From Fomitopsis serialis (taxonomy: Eukaryota; Basidiomycota; Agaricomycetes; Polyporales; Fomitopsidaceae): a DNA stretch of 17,759 nt. The DNA lies in contig NW_025955627.1 in assembly GCF_022376445.1 (NCBI RefSeq), positions 1-17,759 on the forward strand, in the 5' to 3' direction. How positions within the stretch are numbered: position 1 is the stretch's first letter; the number at the start of each line of letters is the position of its first letter. The notes under the pieces were generated by a model. That model made no database searches. It was given only the letters and a program-made list of their open reading frames with translations, and was not told where the DNA came from. The translations under genes were made by a program, and so were the position numbers. Below are positions 1 through 9,771 of this stretch, in pieces.

Positions 1-640
1 GGTGGGGAGATATGGCTGCTGGACAAGAGACGGAGGGCAGTCGTTTATGGCGCGCATCACTCGGCAGCGCATCTCAGATCTCGGTCCGGAAATTCTCCCC
101 CACGCGAGCTCTCCTCCCACCGCTGCCCCGCTCCTCCCCCGTCTCGTCATCTGTGCAGCGAGCCCCTAGCTTTCGGCCAAAGCACGCTGCTCGCCACCGC
201 CAGCAGCGGCCACCGTCCCCGGCCCCAGTCTGCATGCGCACCCAGCAGACTGCGCTGCGTCCGCTGCCTTCGCCTCGGCACGCCTGCCGAGCGCATCTGC
301 CCAGTCGACTACCCAATCCGAGTCCAATCCGCGTCCGAGCCGACCTTCCTCGCGCGTTCTCGCGCTGCCAGGTCTCTCGCACAGCGCAACACAGCATTGG
401 TGTCCGACCGCGCGTGCCCCGACGTGGCCCGCTGCCCCGACGCTGCCCGCGCGGGTGTCGCGCGCAGTGTGCGCGGTGGAGGCCGGCTCGTCCGCGTCGC
501 GTATTCGTGCACCCGCGCCAAACGGTGCCCGATTGGGTAAGCGAGCACCGTCATCGGCCGCATGGGACGAGCCATCGGCTTCACTGCGGACGAACCACGT
601 TGTGCGAAGCGCTCACATGGTATTTACATTGTAAGGGCGT
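1..640. other. GC-rich stretch without a supportable gene
   Basis: Open frames exist on both strands here, but they overlap one another and are rich in Arg, Pro, Ser and Ala, as expected of chance frames in GC-rich DNA. No domain motif, convincing splice-site pair or start context is visible. It could be flanking DNA of a gene left of the window or old non-coding sequence. I see nothing else in it. Confidence 0.5.
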
Positions 641-860
641 GTATATTTTTACGGCTCCAAGTCGGAGCTCGTAACATAGGGAATGGTATTCCTTTGTTCG
701 GGCTAACATTTCGAATGTTCCCAAATCGGGAATGTAAGTGCTATGTTCTTCCTATGTTCCGAAATCGTGTCATGTTCTAGGCATGTACTTCCCATGTTAG
801 GGATTTTCACTTAGTGGCTTACTAATATACACGTTCTTGCAATGTTAGGCCCATGTAAGC
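641..860. repeat. AT-rich patch with repeated ATGTT words and small hairpins
   Basis: Composition changes sharply from the GC-rich DNA on both sides. ATGTT or ATGTA words recur at about 716, 743, 754, 772, 783, 794, 842 and 852. A longer degenerate word, ATGTTCC followed by AAATCG, occurs at about 715 and 754, a spacing of about 39 bp. Three adjacent short inverted repeats are readable: GGAAT-GGT-ATTCC near 680, AACATT-TCG-AATGTT near 705 and TTCCC-AAATC-GGGAA near 718. This could be an eroded end of a non-autonomous transposon or a degenerate satellite. No transposase or target-site duplication is identified. Confidence 0.4.
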
Positions 861-1763
861 GCCTCGCACAATCCGGGTTGTCCGCAGTGTTTGTATCGAC
901 GTCACTTCGCTCCGGCGTGCCCGAGCCGGGCCCGCCGTTGTCCGGCTACCTGCCCCATTTGGCGCCGCGCCGCCGCAGCTTGCTTCTGCTCGCGGGCGGC
1001 CAAGGGCGGCCCAGGATGGAAGACGGACGTGCGCAGCTGGGATCTGCGCTGGGCACCCGCCACGCATTGCTCTGCGCATGACGCTGCCAGCTGGGCACAC
1101 GACTTCATCTCCAGCGATCACCTCTGTTCTTTTCGTCGCCCGCCCCGCCAGCCCCGTGTCGCCCAGAGGATTCTCCGCCCTCTCCGAAACAGCCTTCACT
1201 CATAATTCTCGCTGTCAGTGTCATCGCGCACAACACTGCCAGCGCCCTCGACCATCTCCGCCCCGACCAAGCTTGCCATGCGGCGACCGCTCAAAGCCCG
1301 CGCCGCCCCGGCCTCTTCACATCCGTAGTAACCGGTCTGCGGCTCCTCTTCATACCGCCCCGACAGAGGTGCTGTCAGACCAATGTCAGACACAACTCAA
1401 ATCTCAGCCTTACACTACTGGCTCGGCGCGCGCAAGGGCTGTATCAGCATTCCATGGGGCCGTACTCACTTGCTGACTTGGCGTGTAATTGGCACTCGCA
1501 CGGCATCGTGCCGCGGCAGGTCATCGCACCCATACCACCCAGCCGGCCCCCTTGGGTCTCAGCGCTGCTCAAACAGCGCAGTTCCCCAGACGCGGATCCA
1601 AGCCAGGTGCGCGTCGCCATTCGTTCCTGAGCTCATATCTGTCCTGGGTTAGTCGTCGAAGTCCTCCATACCTATCGTCGTATCTAAGTTCTGGATTCCG
1701 AGGCCACCCGACCCACGCGGCAGCTGTAAGTACATCCCACAGCCGCAATGTTCCTCCATTTTA
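861..1763. other. Intergenic stretch, no gene recognised
   Basis: Only short overlapping frames are seen, with low-complexity Arg/Ser/Pro/Ala content. Near 1620-1690 one plus frame carries two similar peptides (FLSSYLS and YLSSYLS) written with different codons, followed by a possible GTAAGT donor at about 1727 and TTTTAG at 1760-1764. That would be a very short intron leading into the decayed-looking segment that follows. Nothing here is firm enough to call a gene. Confidence 0.4.
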
Positions 1764-2601
1764 GCTGATGAAGTTCTGGACACGTTCGTAGAGGACCCTG
1801 CGCGCATCACGTACTACAGCTCGCGGCGTAGGTGATTGAACGCGTACGTAGAGCAGCTCGCGCACAGGATTAGCAAGTGGAGTGCCGAGAAGTCACTCAA
1901 CACTGTTCCCGGAACTCCGGCGGGAACGCAGCGCCGCTTGCTCGAGAGCCAATCGTCGATCTCGGGAAGGCGGGCTCCCAAGCTGCTGATTCGAAGCCGG
2001 GTACTTACTCCAACTCACTGGATACGCGAGAGGCCGAGAACGCCCTCCGCAACGCCCACTTATCGTGACTGCTGATTTTAGTACTGCTCGTACCTCGAGT
2101 ACAGGTTACCCAAGTTCTCCTAGACTACTGAGCGGCCTCTGCCTTGCCTATCCAGTGCATTCGTACTCCTATCCGCCTTGCCGTAAGTATGTGTACCCTA
2201 GCCCTCTGCGAGGCACAACGTCATCAGAGTTCAGTAGCCTTCTGACCTCTGACGGGAACGTGAAGCGCTCCAGAAGGACCCCCTTGATTCAAAGTTATGC
2301 GGCCTCCGACATACTGAACGCTCAGACTCGGTACGATGACCTCGGTCCTCTGCAAGCTCTGAGGCATGCCAGTGAGGATCCGTCCTCAGACGTTCCTGCA
2401 TCTGACAACTCAATACCGAGCCTAAGTAAGCCACTCCCATCCAGATGCGTCACGACCCGCGTCGACAGCCAAGTCACCGCTAATCTGACTGTGCACCTTC
2501 CCAAGCGCCACGAAGCCCCTTCTGCGGTTCGCCACGCCCTCCCGGATCCAGACGTGCCGTACGTCTGCTGCACGCAATGTTCCCATCCCCGCATCCCATA
2601 G
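1764..2601 (+). pseudogene. Possible decayed coding segment, family unknown
   Basis: From about 1764 the plus strand reads a balanced peptide (DEVLDTFVEDPARITYYSS) that hits an in-frame TGA at 1833-1835. The same frame resumes with AYVEQLAHRISKWSAEKS and continues to about 1940. There the better-looking peptide moves to another frame (EPIVDLGKAGSQAADSKPG, ending at 2068). A further open frame covers 2065-2601 and contains DDLGPLQALRHASEDPSS. The mixture of charged, hydrophobic and aromatic residues is unlike the Arg/Pro/Ser-rich chance frames around it. This suggests an old gene or transposon fragment broken by a stop and a frameshift. I recognise no family, and the whole could still be chance. 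Confidence 0.22.
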
Positions 2602-5509
2602 CTATCGTCGGCAGCCAACGACGTCGCGCCCTCGTCCGTGCGCGTGATTCGCTGACAGGCTCGCGAGGACGGTGTGGGTACGCGCTCTCCGGGCGGCAGG
2701 TACGCCCTGCGCCGTGCTATTGTCGGAGGAGGTTTAGAGCCTCCCCGCGCGCGTGCCGCGTACGTGCCGCGGCGGGCTTGGGAGCGGTCGGAGACGGGGG
2801 CGCGGGCGGATCTTGCTGGGATGTGGCCCCCGCTCGTCGTTAGCACCCCAGTATGTACGGTGGGGACAGCTGACAGCTGCAACACGCATACCTGCTCGCT
2901 ACCGCCCAGATGTACATAGGTATGACCTCGACCGAGTATGGCGCTCGGCGTTCCAATGCACATCAGTGTTCATGCTACCGCCGGACGGGATCATTTGGGG
3001 ATCATCCACCGCGCGCATCCCCGCGCGTCCGCTCTTCGGAATCAAGTGGCCCTGATTGAGCCTGCGATGCGGCGTGTGCGTGTGTTTGTGATTCGGGCGT
3101 GGTGCTGACTGGGCAGTGTGGCTAGTAGCGGGGGTGCCTCGAGGCCCTGGAGCTGAGCCTCCTGGGGACCGACGTCTCCCGTGAACGTTTGAACGTTCAC
3201 CAGCGTTCCGCTACCTTCGCGCCCTGCTACACACCTACTTAGCGTCGAGTGGCGAGTACAAGTGACGGGCGCAGTTGCTACTTGCTGATAGGTGTTGTTC
3301 CAGTCTGTTCCTACAGCAATAGCAGTTTCATATCGCGATTGATACATACATCACGGTAGCGAAGCCGTATTCCCGTTCGCTGCCAGTTATTGCCCGACCC
3401 GATGCTTGGTCGTGGCATGCGGTGGGTATGGGCTCACACAGCCTGCCAAAGGGTGAATGGAACGTAGAGGGGCCCATCTGCACCGATAACACAGCCCGTC
3501 TCGAAGACATACCATGATACAGTAAGACTTCATGCTATGCCCACACATACGCGCCGCTCTCGTTTGTTGCGACGAAACGAAGGGATATCTTGGGTCGCGA
3601 CTCGGACGGCCCACGTCAGTACTTGGCAGCTTCGAGAAGCACCATATTAGTGCTTGCAAACAGGCTCGTCACGACACCTGATCCAAGTGGTTGTTTCGAA
3701 GCTGCGGCTGGTCACATCTGCGTTGCCACACAGGTATTGGGGCCCCAGACTGAGACCGCCCCCTCGATGGGTCGATTGTCTTGTTGGTGGCGTATTAACC
3801 CCACAATTGCCGCGTGGCCCACTATAATGAATTGACCTCGCGATCGGAGGCGCGAGGCGCGATTTGATGTCCTGCAATGAAGGCCATCACATTAATCGCT
3901 TCACCAACACCAAACAATGCTTGTCACCCCACGCACTCGTGAGCCTAGAGCCCCGCAGGCAGCACTGAGGCTGGTCAACGCGGCGCAAGACAGGGTAGCG
4001 ATCAGAACGCGGTGCGTACATTGGTCGTGTGAGCACGGACGTGACTGAGTTCCGAGCAGCGCTCCGGGGCGTGCTCGTCTGTGGGGCGCCGGACCACGAG
4101 CTCCAGGTGAAGTCGACCTACTTTTATGTACGTAGAGAGCTGAACTGGAAGTTAGCTTCGCCCTAGACCTCGGCAGACCAGCGTCCCGGGGACTAACACT
4201 CCCCCTCGGTGATCACTTGAGAAGTGCCCGCCTGCGCAACGCCACCTACGCGAATGGAGGATCTGGTGTCGAAATGCGGGGGTGCGGTCGTGCCTAACGT
4301 TAACTGAGGTAGGAACGCGAGCCCATTCCCCCGCATCAGTGTACACACTCGGTTCCAAGCCATCAATGAGTACTCACTTAGATCTGAGTGATGCTATGAC
4401 GCTGGTTGCGCAGCTTCCTGCGAAGGCAGAAAGTGAAAGTGGAGGTGCGAAAGAGGCGGTCATAGATGGATGGCGCTGATACATGCCTTCCCGCACTGAT
4501 CATAGAACTTGGGTAGTCACCGTAGTTTCGTTGACCCGTTCGAACGGTTTCTGGGGATGCTTCGCCGTAGTGATACTTGGCGTAACACCATCTAGCATGA
4601 TGACGTCTGTGGCGTAGAAGGGGACAATCTAGGACAACATGCCGGACGCTGGGTAGTGTCTCTAGCCTCACTGGCAGGAGCGCGCAGCCACAGCCCATCC
4701 AAGGCAGGTGTAGCCGCATTGAGCGACTGCGTCATACGCACAGGGTCAGCGCGACATTGATGCGACGCCATCGGCCAAGCAGGAGCCACAACCCTGCTCG
4801 AAATAAAATGCTTGACAAATGCCTCCGGCGGACTTCGGCCAGTCGCCGGCAGCCCTCCGAGGCACGCGGGCGCTTGGTGCCCGTCCGCGATCACACGGAT
4901 CGTTATCTGCCGCCACCTCCAACTCAAGGGCCGATCGGCCGATCGCTGCCAGCGTTTGTCGCGCCTCCGCCCCGAGCACACATCCTCCGGCTGCTCCGTG
5001 TCTGAAACGCACGTCCCGAGAGCAGCCGGACGGAGGTATGGTTTGGGTTTCATTGAAAGCCGGACGCGCGACCTGGTGGAGAATTAGAATGTCCCTTGGG
5101 GGTAATGACGGGAGAGCAAACGAAACGATCCGGAACACCATGGAGCACGCAATAACCCTCGGGCCTGGCTTGGGCCCTGTTCAGCATCCCGGCGCAGAAT
5201 TCGGCATGTGGTATACAGGGTCTACAGTAGCCGCGTTCATATTGACTTACCTGGGAAGAGCGAAAAGGTAACTTGGAGCCCTTTCCTGATTGCACGGGCT
5301 TTACGATTTGCTTTGCACAATCTTTGAACGGAGGAAGTGCGAACGGACGATGGTGTCAGGCAAATGACACTGAGGGATACACATTACGACAAGTCTCTCA
5401 CCACACGTTCGTTCATATACATGCTGCCAGACCCTACACCCACTCGCGGTGACGAATGATCTCCCTTCCACAGCAGCGCAGATCCCCCGCATGACCAATT
5501 GGCTGACGC
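2602..5509. other. 2.9-kb gene-free stretch
   Basis: No frame longer than about 153 codons occurs. The longest ones, at 4592-5271, overlap each other on both strands with biased composition. Visible structure is limited to a perfect 9-2-9 inverted repeat at 3181-3200, a 12-bp palindrome at 4536-4547, a 9-mer CGTGCCGCG repeated with a 2-bp gap at 2752-2771, and a GCCGATCG double palindrome near 4931-4946. The right end should include the 3' UTR of PRP28, which is transcribed leftward and stops at 5510. No tRNA-like A and B box pair was found. Confidence 0.45.
3181..3200. repeat. Perfect 9-2-9 inverted repeat
   Basis: GTGAACGTT and AACGTTCAC flank a TG spacer. The arms are exact reverse complements. 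It lies in gene-free DNA, so a role as a transcription terminator for a nearby gene is not supported. It could be a protein-binding dyad or chance. Confidence 0.6.
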
Positions 5510-8361
5510 TTAGCCTTGGTCGTCTGCGTCCCGCTTGCGCTTCATCTCCCTCGACACCTTGTGCTGGGCCGCCTCGTGCCTCGCGAGTTCGGCGGGCACT
5601 TTCGATACCGGGCTCTTCGAAATCTCTGGGGACCGTCGCAGTCAGCCTGTGCACCGCTGACGAGAGAGACATAACGTAAGGCACCGTACCTTGCTTCAGA
5701 TCGTACCTGCATTCCCCACGGGAGCATAGTTGGTGCGTGATTAATACACGGTCAGATAAGGAGAAACTGAAACAGAGCAATGATCGGACGTACATTACTT
5801 CTTCGTCGTCGTTCGACAGGAGGGTGATCGCGGTACCTTGCTTGCCGGCACGACCAGTACGACCTACGACGCGAAGTTCAAGTCAGCGACGACCATTCGA
5901 GTGAACCGCAGCGGCGTACCAATACGGTGAACGTATGCCTCGATAGTATTGGCCATTTGGTAGTTGATGACCAAACTGACATCCTGCACATCGATACCAC
6001 GACCTGCAAGGTCGGTTGCGACGAGAACATCGGAGTCGCCCGTACGCAGTGACTGGAGTGCGGCCTCTCGCTGCTCTTGGTTCTTGCCTGAATGCAACGT
6101 CGCAGCACTCCACTGGAGAAGTGAGTGATCAGTATCATTTACAAGATCGCTACTTTGGTGCTTACTCCTGCACGTTGAAGATCCTTCGCAACCATGTCTG
6201 CCGTCTTCTTCTGGTTGACGAAGACGATAATAGGTGAGGGATATGTCCCACTGTTGAGGATCTCCAGCACCCGTTGCCTGCGACATATGAAGTCAGCGCT
6301 CAGCTGACAAAATGAGCACAGTGTTACCCACTTCTTTTTCTCGTCTCCATTGACAAACTCCACATTTTGCTCGACCGTGTCCACAGCCCTGCCCGCCTCA
6401 CCAATAGTGATGATTGCTGGCCTTTTCAGGTATTTCTTTGCTAGCCGTTCGACGGGTGGTGGCATCGTTGCACTAAACAGCGTCGTAACGCGGTTGCGCC
6501 CCTTCTTGATCATGGTTTCGCCATCGACATCCATATGCTCGCCCTGGTCCTCGCCCTCCATCGTGTCGCTGGGGAGCTTGTCGAGGATGAAGGTGAGATC
6601 GACTTCGAAACCGAGGTTGACCATTCTGTCGGCCTCGTCCATGACGATATACCGGCATTGAGAGAGGACGATGACATGTCGCTCAATGACATCCTTCAGA
6701 CGACCGGGCGTAGCAATGATGATCTCCGCACCAGCACGGAGGTTGAACTGTTGCTCTTCAACCGCACGCTAGAAGGGCAAGGGTGAGCGAGGAGGTTTTG
6801 CAAATTCCATACACAGTGACTTACTCCTCCGACGATGGATACACAAGTGAACCCTAGAGGTCCCGCGAACTTCTTCGCCTCCGACTCGATCTGCTGTGCC
6901 AGCTCACGCGTCGGCGACATGATAAGGGCATAAGGACCGAGATGTCTGTTCTCGTCGGTGAAGGGCGGCAGGTTGGAGATGAACGCAAGCATGGGGATGA
7001 CGAAAGCAGCAGTCTTACCGGATCCTAATTGACTGTCAATAAGGCAAATATTCGATGCGCTCACCCAGACGTACCGGTCTCTGCAATGCCAATGATGTCA
7101 CGATTCTGCAGACCGATGGGAATGGCTTGTCGCTGAATGGGAGATGGTTCTTTGTAACCAATATGCTCAACGATATCCAGAATTTGTGAAGGGATATCGG
7201 ACTCGGACCATGAACGAATGGGATGCGGGATTGTACCACCTGTCTTGGAACGTCAGCGACAGGAACGCGCGACGGAGATACAACAGCGGACCTCTGGTAG
7301 CGATGCTGAAGTCTTCTCGAAAGATACGCCAGTCCCGCTCCTTCATTTCTTCGAGGGGCTTCTCCGACCAGTGCCTCTCGTCCAGGCCGCTCTTGGCCGC
7401 CTTTCTTCGTTCAAGAGGGTCAACCAGCTGCATGACGTTCTCATTCCCATTCCGCCTGCTGCCAGAAGGCACGCCTCCACCGTCGTCCATGCCAGCAATG
7501 TGCCCACGACCGAACATGATTTGCGCTCCCTGCCGCTGACTACCTACGGCTGCAGGCGTCTCCGCATTGAACGTGTCGTCTTGCTCGTCCCAGTCGAAGA
7601 CGAACTTGCGGTCGTTCATTTTGCGAATCTTCCGCTTCTTCTTGTCGACGCCGAGGTAGCGGGAGCGGATCGCGTCAATCTCGTTTTCCGTCATGGGCGG
7701 AACATACGCCGCGGATGGGGTCGTTAAATCAGTGGTACCGTTGCCAGTCGAGCTTACGGGAGGAGGAGGGGGAGGCATAGATACGTCTCTGTTCGCTGAT
7801 GGGCCGGTTGGGGGAGCTTTACCTCGTTCTGCACGAGGACCAGTTGGGACGCCTTGATACGAGCCAGAGCGTCTGTCGTCTTGCGGTCGTCGATCCCTGC
7901 GGTCATCCCGTCTCCCATATCTCCCATCCACCCCTCTCTCATCTCTTCCCCTGTCCCGCTCATACCTGTCACCATCTGTGAGAGAAAACAGAGGACAGAG
8001 TCACTAAAGTTGCGGCGGCGTGATGAGGGACTAGCACTGACATCTGCCATTATCGCCGTACCTGCTCGTCCGCTCCCTCTCGCGGTCTCTGGCCCTGATT
8101 TCTTCAGCTTCGCGCTCTAACCGGTCGCGGTCACGCTTAGCCTGCTCATCCCGCTCCTTCTGTTCCCGTATCTCCTGCTCGCGCTTCTCGACCGCGAGCT
8201 TTGCGCGCTGCTCCTTAGTCAAGAACCTCGGCTGTATGCGGTGGTCAGCACATTGCTACGACACGACACACGAGACGTACCTTAGAAGATGCTTCCTTCT
8301 CCTCCTTCTGCTTCTGCAGCAAGCTCTCAATGGACAGCGGCTGCCCTCGTGTGGCTGCCAT
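5510..8361 (-). CDS. PRP28: Pre-mRNA-splicing ATP-dependent RNA helicase PRP28 (DEAD box)
   Basis: DEAD-box helicase of the U5 snRNP (yeast Prp28, human DDX23), which drives exchange of U1 for U6 at the 5' splice site in the nucleus. Eleven exons: 8361-8281, 8231-8042, 7975-7292, 7239-7075, 7024-6825, 6768-6332, 6277-6166, 6112-5920, 5863-5794, 5706-5690 and 5625-5510. They join in frame to about 754 residues, a normal fungal length. The N-terminus has the family-typical start ([20 protein letters not shown]), then an Arg/Asp/Glu-rich charged region and a proline run. Core motifs: Q motif at about 346-354, AETGSGKT around 371-378, PTRELAQQ 411-418, DEAD 484-487, SAT 539-541, [16 protein letters not shown] and HRIGRTGRAG around 685. 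The tail [20 protein letters not shown] is PRP28-specific. All motifs are intact. An in-frame upstream ATG at 8559 would add 66 residues; the family start favours 8361. Confidence 0.95.
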
Positions 8362-8589
8362 GATGAGTGTCAAGGTGCAAGGTAGAAGACTAGAAGTAGT
8401 GGACCTGTAGCGCTGAACAGTCCCAGACTCATGGCGGGACCGATCTGTATTCCTATTCGGGAAAGCGTCATCTGCACCGCGACCCCCGCGTCCAAGTTGT
8501 CTCGTTCGCGTTCGGTGTACGCGACGGCTGCTTTCCTCGTCTTCTCGGATACTCTTCATCGTATCCCGTTGCTGCGCTGAACGGTCTTA
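8362..8589. promoter_or_regulatory. Divergent promoter interval between PRP28 and the EF-hand gene
   Basis: 228 bp separate the two start codons, which point away from each other, so this interval must hold both promoters and 5' UTRs. A 13-bp direct repeat GCGCTGAAC(A/G)GTC lies near each end, at 8410-8422 and 8574-8586, with 12 of 13 matches. No clear TATA box is seen. The PRP28 reading frame stays open upstream to an ATG at 8559, so part of this interval could be coding in a longer isoform. Confidence 0.6.
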
Positions 8590-9319
8590 ATGCCAGGTAT
8601 GAACCGCGACGTGGAGGAGTTGCGGATGGATTCACCACGTCCAGAGACTCCGGAGCCAGCTACACGGCAGGGGCGCAGGAATGGCGTTGAGGGGGTCCAG
8701 CTGCTGGACGATGACGGTGCTATCTCGGTTCAGGTGCGGATCGTACTAGATTGCGTTGAATACGGCGGTCTGACACGCGGTGATTAATTGACTGCAGCTG
8801 GAATTCTGTCTGAAGCACATTTTCGCGAAGTACTGCACCCCACGGCCTCCGCCGCAGAAGTTTGCTGGGATGCTTTCGCCACCTGAGGGAGCATATCTCT
8901 CGCCAGAGGGTTTGGATACGTGGGCACGCGATACGAATGGCACGCCGTTCGATGAGGCGACGAAGGAGGAACTGATGGAGTTCCTGGACGTGACGGAAGA
9001 TGGCGGTCTTACGTGAGTATCTCGTCTCGCTCTCGTTAAGCTGCTATGTGCTCGTTTGCTCGGATGAAACGCATTTGGAGGCCGTATACTTACCCGTGTT
9101 TCACAGCTTCAAGGGGTTCATGCAGGTTTACCAGCTACAAACCGAGAACGATGAAGAGGAAACTTGGAGAGACTTGGTGAGCGACGTATTTTTTTTTGCG
9201 TATATGAAACTACCTCTCATACATGACCGACTCAGTCTAGTCACGGATTTGATAGAACACTCAGATTAGTGGCTACACGCAGAGAAGACATGGACACGGA
9301 CGGTCGCAATACTCCGTAA
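8590..9319 (+). CDS. Small EF-hand-like protein, about 170 residues
   Basis: Four exons, 8590-8733, 8798-9012, 9107-9176 and 9236-9319, join in frame with GT-AG borders and end at TAA, giving 170 residues. The first 48 residues are acidic and disordered-looking. Exon 2 reads LEFCLKHIFAKYC, a PPP-containing loop and a SPEGLDTWA segment. A helix (ATKEELMEFLDV) then leads into a loop at residues 112-123 (DVTEDGGLTFKG). The loop keeps Asp at positions 1 and 5 and Gly at 6, but has Gly rather than Glu at position 12. The following helix (FMQVYQLQTENDEEETWRDL) and tail resemble the EF-hand/LM-like arrangement of Miro GTPases, without any GTPase domain. I recognise the pattern as a conserved fungal EF-hand-like protein; its function is unknown. 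It is divergent from PRP28 and convergent with the methyltransferase. Confidence 0.8.
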
Positions 9320-9771
9320 GCCCTCGACTTGATATAATGCGAACAATTCTAATTTGGCGTCATGGTGGTGATACAGAGTGCAAACAAATGGCACCCATTC
9401 ATCATGAGGGTTGCTGCATGGCATGCAGTCCCAGTGCATCAGCGAAAACAAGGATCCGAGCGACGTCGCCGCCCGTTGCAACCTTGCAATTTGGCTCCCA
9501 TACGCAACGGGATGACCATGTCCAATGAAACGACACTGATGTCTAATACCCAATGCTCTCGATGACTACCCTGTACAACGACACTCATCCCATGGTGATA
9601 TCTCGCATGGGCATGGGAATTCAACCACTTACGCTACAGCTCAACACGACGGCCCCATTGCTGACGGGTCGCGCGTTCTTTTCTCTTGCATTTGCATTGT
9701 ATAGATCGATGTTGTTTCTCCGTACCTGCACACAACAAAAGCACGAACAATTAAACGTTGCCGGATACAGA
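9320..9771. other. Convergent 3' intergenic region
   Basis: Lies between the stop of the EF-hand gene (plus) and the stop of the methyltransferase gene (minus), so it should hold both 3' UTRs and polyadenylation signals. The open frames crossing it are not supported by motifs or composition. AT content is higher than in the flanking exons, as usual for untranslated DNA. Confidence 0.5.

Noticed and set aside
12..674. 220-codon plus frame at the left edge
   Set aside because: Arg/Pro/Ser-rich composition, overlapping opposite-strand frames and no motif; typical chance frame in GC-rich DNA.
2322..2963. 213-codon minus frame
   Set aside because: No motif, rich in Arg/Ser/Gly/Ala and overlaps the more protein-like plus-strand segment.
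4592..5271. Several overlapping frames of 80-153 codons on both strands
   Set aside because: They are mutually exclusive, composition is biased, no domain is recognisable and there are no convincing introns.
7218..7727. 169-codon plus frame within PRP28 exon 3
   Set aside because: Antisense shadow of a well supported coding exon.
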